Source of the DNA: a bacterium
GTDB lineage: Bacteria > CAIWAD01
NCBI GenBank assembly: GCA_030685015.1
Contig: JAUXWS010000028.1
Location: forward strand, 24,629-88,628
Direction of reading: 5' to 3'
DNA: 64,000 nt
The translations under genes were made by a program, and so were the position numbers. How positions within the stretch are numbered: position 1 is the first letter of the stretch; each line of letters opens with the position of its first letter. Below are positions 60,271-64,000 of this stretch, in pieces. The notes below the pieces were generated by a model. The model saw only the letters and a list, made by a program, of their open reading frames with translations, ran no database searches and had not been told where the DNA came from.

Positions 60271-62958
60271 TCAGCAAGGCTGGAACCTCGTTGCCAACCC
60301 AGCCAGCGACATCTGCTCCTGGATCTGGTCGTGGGGGATCAGCAGGTAGCGCCAGGGCTTCCCACCGTTTTCCAGGGCATGTCGCGTGGCGTGCTGGCAC
60401 CAAGTGACCGCCGCCTTGGCCTTGGCCAGCACCACGGGATCGTCCATTTCCGTGGCGCGCTTGGGCTCGCAAAGGAACTTCTCGATGGCGGTCTCCACGA
60501 TGAAATCCGGCTCGTAGGTCGAATCCTTGTGGTAGAAGATCGAAAGGGAACCCTTGCCGGGACGCACCCACTTCAGCACCTGGCTGTCGTTCTCCAGCAG
60601 CACGGCAAAGCGCCGCTCGGGATCCGAATCGAACTTCACGGCGGGATAGAGGGACTTGGAGAAGCCCCCGAAGGCCATCGAGCCGATGCGGCTGCGCAAG
60701 CCTTCCGGGATGGGCGCGCGGAAGTCGCGCAGCTCCTCGTCGGCCGCAGTCGTGAAGGTGTTGGAACGCAGCGCCTGAAAGCCCCGTGTCACCGTGGCCA
60801 CGTAGTCGCCGGTGGGCTCGACGAAGTGGTCCTGCATCTGGGCATGGATCAGCTGGACCAGATTCCGCTGGTGGTATTGCAGCACGTTCACCACGTCGTC
60901 TTCCGTGGCCAGGTAGCTGCGCAAGTGGGCCACCACTTGTCCCGCGAGCTGGTAGAGCAGGCCCGCCTGTTCCTCGTAACAGATGTCGTCATAGTCCACC
61001 AAGCCGCGCACCAGATAGTCCTCTGGCCGAGTTTCCGGCACGATGCCGCTGCCGTCCTGCAGCTTGTATTGCTGGTGGTCGTGCAGATGCCGGATCAGGA
61101 TGTCCTGGGAAACCGGCTGCAGGCGGATGTTGCGCGTGTCCAAATCGAAGTCGGCGTACTGGCACTTCACTTCATCCCTGGGCACCACCACGATGCGCGG
61201 CACATCGATGGACAGGGTCTGATAGAGGACCGTGGTCTCGCGCACCACCTTGCCCACGTCCACGGTCACGGTGATGCCTTCCAGCGTGCCTTGCGCTGGA
61301 CGCACCGCCTCCTGGACCTTCTGCGCGATCTCGTGCTGGATGGCCGGCTCCAGCAGCTGGTCACTGCCTTTCAAGCGCTCGTACTGCTTGATGACCTGGT
61401 AGGTGGCCTTGGCGACGGCCTGTTCCTCTGGTTTGTCGAACAAGCGCGGTTGCACCACTGCGGGTTGGCCAGGTTGGGCTGCCGGACGCGTGGCCAGGAG
61501 TTGGCCGGACAACACCTGTTCGAAGGTGCTGGGCACCTCGTGAACCTTGCGCCCGACCTCGGGAATGTCCCGGCCGATCACCACCCCGCAGCGGATGATG
61601 GAATCGGGGTCATTGGCGTGGTCGACGATCTCCTGGAATTTGTCGTGGGACACGATGGTCAGGCGATCCACGGCGGGAACGCCCACGCGGTTGCCAAAGG
61701 GAAGGCGCAGTCCGCGTCCAATGGACTGCTCCACCAATGTCCGCGAATTGGCGGCGCGCAGAGGCACGATGGTGAAGAGGTTGGTGACGTCCCAGCCTTC
61801 CTTCAGCATGTTGACGTGGATGACGATCTCCACTGGGTTGTCCACGTGCTCCACCGTGAGCAGCTGCTGGACCACCTCGTCCTTTTCCTCCCCGCGCAGT
61901 GCGGAGTGGACCTGGATCACCTTGCCTTTGTAGCGCCCTTCGAAGAAGTCGTCGCCTTCGATGACCTGCTGCAAGGCCGCGGCATGGGTTGTGTTCTGGG
62001 CCACCACCAGCAGGAAGGGTTTGACGTAGTGTTTGTCGTGGTTGCGCGCATACACCTCCAGGTCCACCTTGGTGTTCTCGTGGATGCGCACGCCGTCTTC
62101 CAGCTTGACCTTTTCCAGACCTTCTTGTGTGTAGGCGTCGGGATCGAAGTTCTCCCGCGTGGCCACGGCCGGTTCTTTGACGAAGCCGTCTGTCATGGCC
62201 GCCGACAGGGGATAGCTGTAGATCACGTTGCGGAAGGGAACCGATCGCGTGCCTTGCTCCACCTGCGGCGTCGCCGTCAGCTCCAGCCCCAGGATGGGCT
62301 TCAGTTCGTTGATGGCGCGCACCCCAGCGCTGGCCCGGTAGCGGTGGCTTTCGTCCATCAACATCACCAGATCTTCCCGCTCCGCCAGATAGTCGAAGTA
62401 GCTCTGGCCGATGTATTCGCTCAGGCGCTTGATGCGCGGCGCGCTGCCGCCCCGCACTTCGCTGTTGATCTTGCTGATGTTGAAGATGTTGATGTGCACG
62501 CCATCGTCGAACAGGCTGCCGCGCACGGCTCCGGCGCTTTCGTAGGTGTCGCCGGTGATGACCACGGGCGGCTGCGTGCCGAACTCCCCGATGCCCTTGA
62601 AGACGTACTTGGGCGTGTTGGGCGTGAAGTCGGCGATCAGCTTGGAATAGATGGTCAGGTTGGGCGCCAGCACGAAGAAGTTCTTGATGCCCTCCGCCTG
62701 GAACAGGTAGGCGATGAAGGCGCCCATCAGCCGCGTCTTGCCCACGCCGGTGGCCAGGGCGAAACACAGGGACGGGAACTCGCGCTCGAAGTCCTCCACC
62801 GACGGAAACTCGCTGCGGATGGCGGCCAGTGCCGGCATGGGATCCGCGCCTTTGGCCAGGGTGGCGATCTCGCAGACACGGGCCAGGATTTCCAGCGACT
62901 GCCGCTGGGGAGGCCGCAGGCTGAGCCGGTTGCTGATGGCGTTGACGTGTCGGTTCAT
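60271..62958 (-). CDS. Type III Res-like DEAD/DEAH helicase with C-terminal nuclease motif
   Basis: 895 residues. Walker A is ATGVGKT (69-75) and the DExH box is MDESHR (~201-206). SAT-like LELTATPQ follows, then NMLKEGWDVTNL and motif VI EQSIGRGLRLPFG. Near residues 814-837 are EPDFIVE and FLCEPK, a PD-(D/E)XK-like nuclease core. This is the architecture of type III restriction Res subunits, but no Mod methylase is seen on either side. The C-terminus ends TRFQPC. It lies between the AlbA_2/RecG-like gene and the DUF91-like nuclease, all on the minus strand. It differs clearly from the helicase at 600-3674. Confidence 0.88.
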   Translation of the reverse strand: MNRHVNAISNRLSLRPPQRQSLEILARVCEIATLAKGADPMPALAAIRSEFPSVEDFEREFPSLCFALATGVGKTRLMGAFIAYLFQAEGIKNFFVLAPNLTIYSKLIADFTPNTPKYVFKGIGEFGTQPPVVITGDTYESAGAVRGSLFDDGVHINIFNISKINSEVRGGSAPRIKRLSEYIGQSYFDYLAEREDLVMLMDESHRYRASAGVRAINELKPILGLELTATPQVEQGTRSVPFRNVIYSYPLSAAMTDGFVKEPAVATRENFDPDAYTQEGLEKVKLEDGVRIHENTKVDLEVYARNHDKHYVKPFLLVVAQNTTHAAALQQVIEGDDFFEGRYKGKVIQVHSALRGEEKDEVVQQLLTVEHVDNPVEIVIHVNMLKEGWDVTNLFTIVPLRAANSRTLVEQSIGRGLRLPFGNRVGVPAVDRLTIVSHDKFQEIVDHANDPDSIIRCGVVIGRDIPEVGRKVHEVPSTFEQVLSGQLLATRPAAQPGQPAVVQPRLFDKPEEQAVAKATYQVIKQYERLKGSDQLLEPAIQHEIAQKVQEAVRPAQGTLEGITVTVDVGKVVRETTVLYQTLSIDVPRIVVVPRDEVKCQYADFDLDTRNIRLQPVSQDILIRHLHDHQQYKLQDGSGIVPETRPEDYLVRGLVDYDDICYEEQAGLLYQLAGQVVAHLRSYLATEDDVVNVLQYHQRNLVQLIHAQMQDHFVEPTGDYVATVTRGFQALRSNTFTTAADEELRDFRAPIPEGLRSRIGSMAFGGFSKSLYPAVKFDSDPERRFAVLLENDSQVLKWVRPGKGSLSIFYHKDSTYEPDFIVETAIEKFLCEPKRATEMDDPVVLAKAKAAVTWCQHATRHALENGGKPWRYLLIPHDQIQEQMSLAGLATRFQPC

Positions 62959-63046
62959 AGACTTCCCAGAGATTGCTGGTTGAATTCAGATGGTAGCCAC
63001 GCTATATGTGTGCACTTACAGTATGGGTTGGGTCCTTCCTTGGGTT

Positions 63047-63083
63047 CATAGACGTTCATAGCAGGTCATAGATCCGTCCATAG
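63047..63083 (-). promoter_or_regulatory. Tandem CTATG decamer-spaced repeats upstream of the Res-like gene
   Basis: On the plus strand CATAG occurs at 63047, 63057, 63067 and 63079, spaced 10, 10 and 12 bp, about one helical turn. The minus-strand motif GTCTATGAACC recurs exactly at the Res start codon. A candidate operator for the helicase gene. Confidence 0.4.
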
Positions 63084-63090
63084 GAAGCCA

Positions 63091-64000
63091 TTATGGCTGG
63101 GGTGATTGGTACCAGGTCCAGCGTCGTGTCCCATGCTTGACCAATCTGTTTTCTCCGACAAGGCGTCCAAGCAATTGCGTGGCTTGACGTTCCGAGATGC
63201 CGCACAGTTCGACCACATTTGACCTTGTGATGCGCTGATGCGCCTGGACAAACTGCAAGACGGCCGCCTCCTGGCGGATGGGATCAAGACCATGGACCCG
63301 GACATAGGCCTCAGGCTGGCCAACCGCGTCATAGAACCTGGCCGCCAGGTGATAGACACGGCCACGGTGTTCACCCCTCGCCTCCACCAGGCCTTCCTCG
63401 ACCAGGCGCTCCAGCAGCGCGCGCGCATCTTGCTGGGAGCGCTGGATATCCCGTGCCGCCTGTTCCGTCGTCATGCGTCGTTCGTGGAAGAGCTGGTTCA
63501 GGACAATCATCAGGTCGACTGTCATGGGTCCCAGGCGTCGCTCGCGTTCGAACACAAAGGCGGCAAACTCCAGGGATTCCGCGCCTCCCCGCAGGGTCAG
63601 CCGCACGCCGGTGGCATCCGAGCGGGAGTAATCGGGAATGGGGCGGCCATAGCGCAGCTGCCCCAGATAGACCTTGTCCACGCCACGTCCAGTCTGCTCC
63701 ACCAGCCCGATGCGCTTCGCTGCGGCGTAGAGGCGCGCATTGCGCGGCAGGGGCTCGTGCACCAGCAGATTCGTGGGGGTGACCCCTTCCGGAAAGCCGC
63801 CGGGGCTGGTCAGCTCCAGACGATCAGGATGCCATTGCAGATGCACCGTTCCCATGCGGCGGTAATCACGATGGAACAGCGCGTTCAGCAGGGCTTCGCG
63901 AAAGGCGCTGAGCGCATAGTCAGGCACCGGCAGGCGGATCATGCCAACCTGCACCTCGCGCTCTTGGGTGCGTGCGTCAAAGCGGGCCTGGAAGGCTTCC
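63091..64000 (-). CDS. AlbA_2/RecG-like ATP-binding transcriptional regulator, C-terminal part (cut by window end)
   Basis: Partial: the minus-strand frame is open to base 64000. The GTG at 63954 is probably internal. The visible part starts with the HATPase_c_4-type block of Schlafen/AlbA_2 regulators: VPDYALSAFREALLNALFHR followed by DYRRMG, LELTSPGGFPEGVT, NARLYAAAKRIGLVEQTGRG. A winged-helix region follows (AARDIQRSQQDARALLERLVEEG), then a second one near the end (ITRSNVVELCGISERQATQLLGRL). Such proteins are often linked to restriction or defence loci and may control the downstream helicase and nuclease genes. Confidence 0.8.
   Translation of the reverse strand, partial: EAFQARFDARTQEREVQVGMIRLPVPDYALSAFREALLNALFHRDYRRMGTVHLQWHPDRLELTSPGGFPEGVTPTNLLVHEPLPRNARLYAAAKRIGLVEQTGRGVDKVYLGQLRYGRPIPDYSRSDATGVRLTLRGGAESLEFAAFVFERERRLGPMTVDLMIVLNQLFHERRMTTEQAARDIQRSQQDARALLERLVEEGLVEARGEHRGRVYHLAARFYDAVGQPEAYVRVHGLDPIRQEAAVLQFVQAHQRITRSNVVELCGISERQATQLLGRLVGENRLVKHGTRRWTWYQSPQP

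Noticed and set aside
63047-63083. Possible short CRISPR array
   Set aside because: Repeat units are only 5-7 bp with 3-5 bp between them; better explained as operator-like repeats.

Overview
The window is GC-rich DNA from a Gram-negative, diderm bacterium. Two TonB-dependent receptors with carboxypeptidase-regulatory N-termini, a PorV/PorQ-type outer-membrane protein, secreted proteins with FlgD-like tails carrying the PNPFNPVT motif, many lipoproteins and a flagellin together suggest a member of the FCB superphylum (a Fibrobacterota / Calditrichota / Delongbacteria / KSB1-like lineage). That placement is inferred from gene content only; there is no rRNA in the window.

Layout. 0-3.7 kb: DUF4276 protein plus a large helicase-nuclease (defence-like). 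3.7-5.4 kb: mpl (murein peptide recycling). 5.4-13.5 kb: a co-directional run of response regulator, short-chain prenyl diphosphate synthase, PTS EIIC, EIID, HPr and EI, then a secreted CapA-like protein; EIIA and EIIB are not in the window. 13.5-16 kb: DinB-like protein, an NYN-nuclease/cold-shock fusion, and intergenic DNA full of palindromic repeats. 16-19 kb: lipoprotein plus TonB receptor. 19.3-37.6 kb: a long cluster of envelope genes built on three themes: five paralogues of an N-terminal CsgG/FlgO-like module joined to different C-terminal modules, three LPP20-like lipoproteins, and two proteins ending in an FGE-sulfatase/C-type-lectin fold. An IS630-family element has jumped into the signal-peptide codons of one paralogue. 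37.9-42.5 kb: tRNA-Thr(CGT), secA, and a rocD-like aminotransferase. 42.7-45.6 kb: a beta-helix protein and a sigma-54 activator joined across an AT-rich island. 45.9-57.8 kb: TonB receptor, large secreted protein and PorV-like protein in one operon, a convergent paralogue of the secreted protein, flagellin, and another tailed secreted protein. 58.4-64 kb: a small basic protein, then (minus strand) an AlbA_2/RecG-like protein, a Res-type helicase-nuclease and a PD-(D/E)XK protein.

Main discovery. The last ~110 bp of the two FGE-fold genes (21041-21157 and 37490-37606) are nearly the same sequence, yet they differ at 23 positions. Almost all of these fall in the first two bases of NNC or similar codons, every one can be derived from adenine in a common template, and the intervening codons are identical down to the wobble base. 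This is the signature of variable regions of a diversity-generating retroelement (DGR). No reverse transcriptase or template repeat is visible here, so the retroelement would have to act from elsewhere in the genome. One target is a lipoprotein. The other is fused to a CsgG-like/PEGA module, which ties the diversified lectin to the modular envelope family that fills the 18 kb between the two targets.

Other notable points: exact-frame IS630 insertion in a signal peptide, a probable gene-conversion tract between two PEGA paralogues, compositional breaks that coincide with domain boundaries in three genes, and an overlapping-palindrome operator in front of an AAA_14/DUF4143 ATPase.
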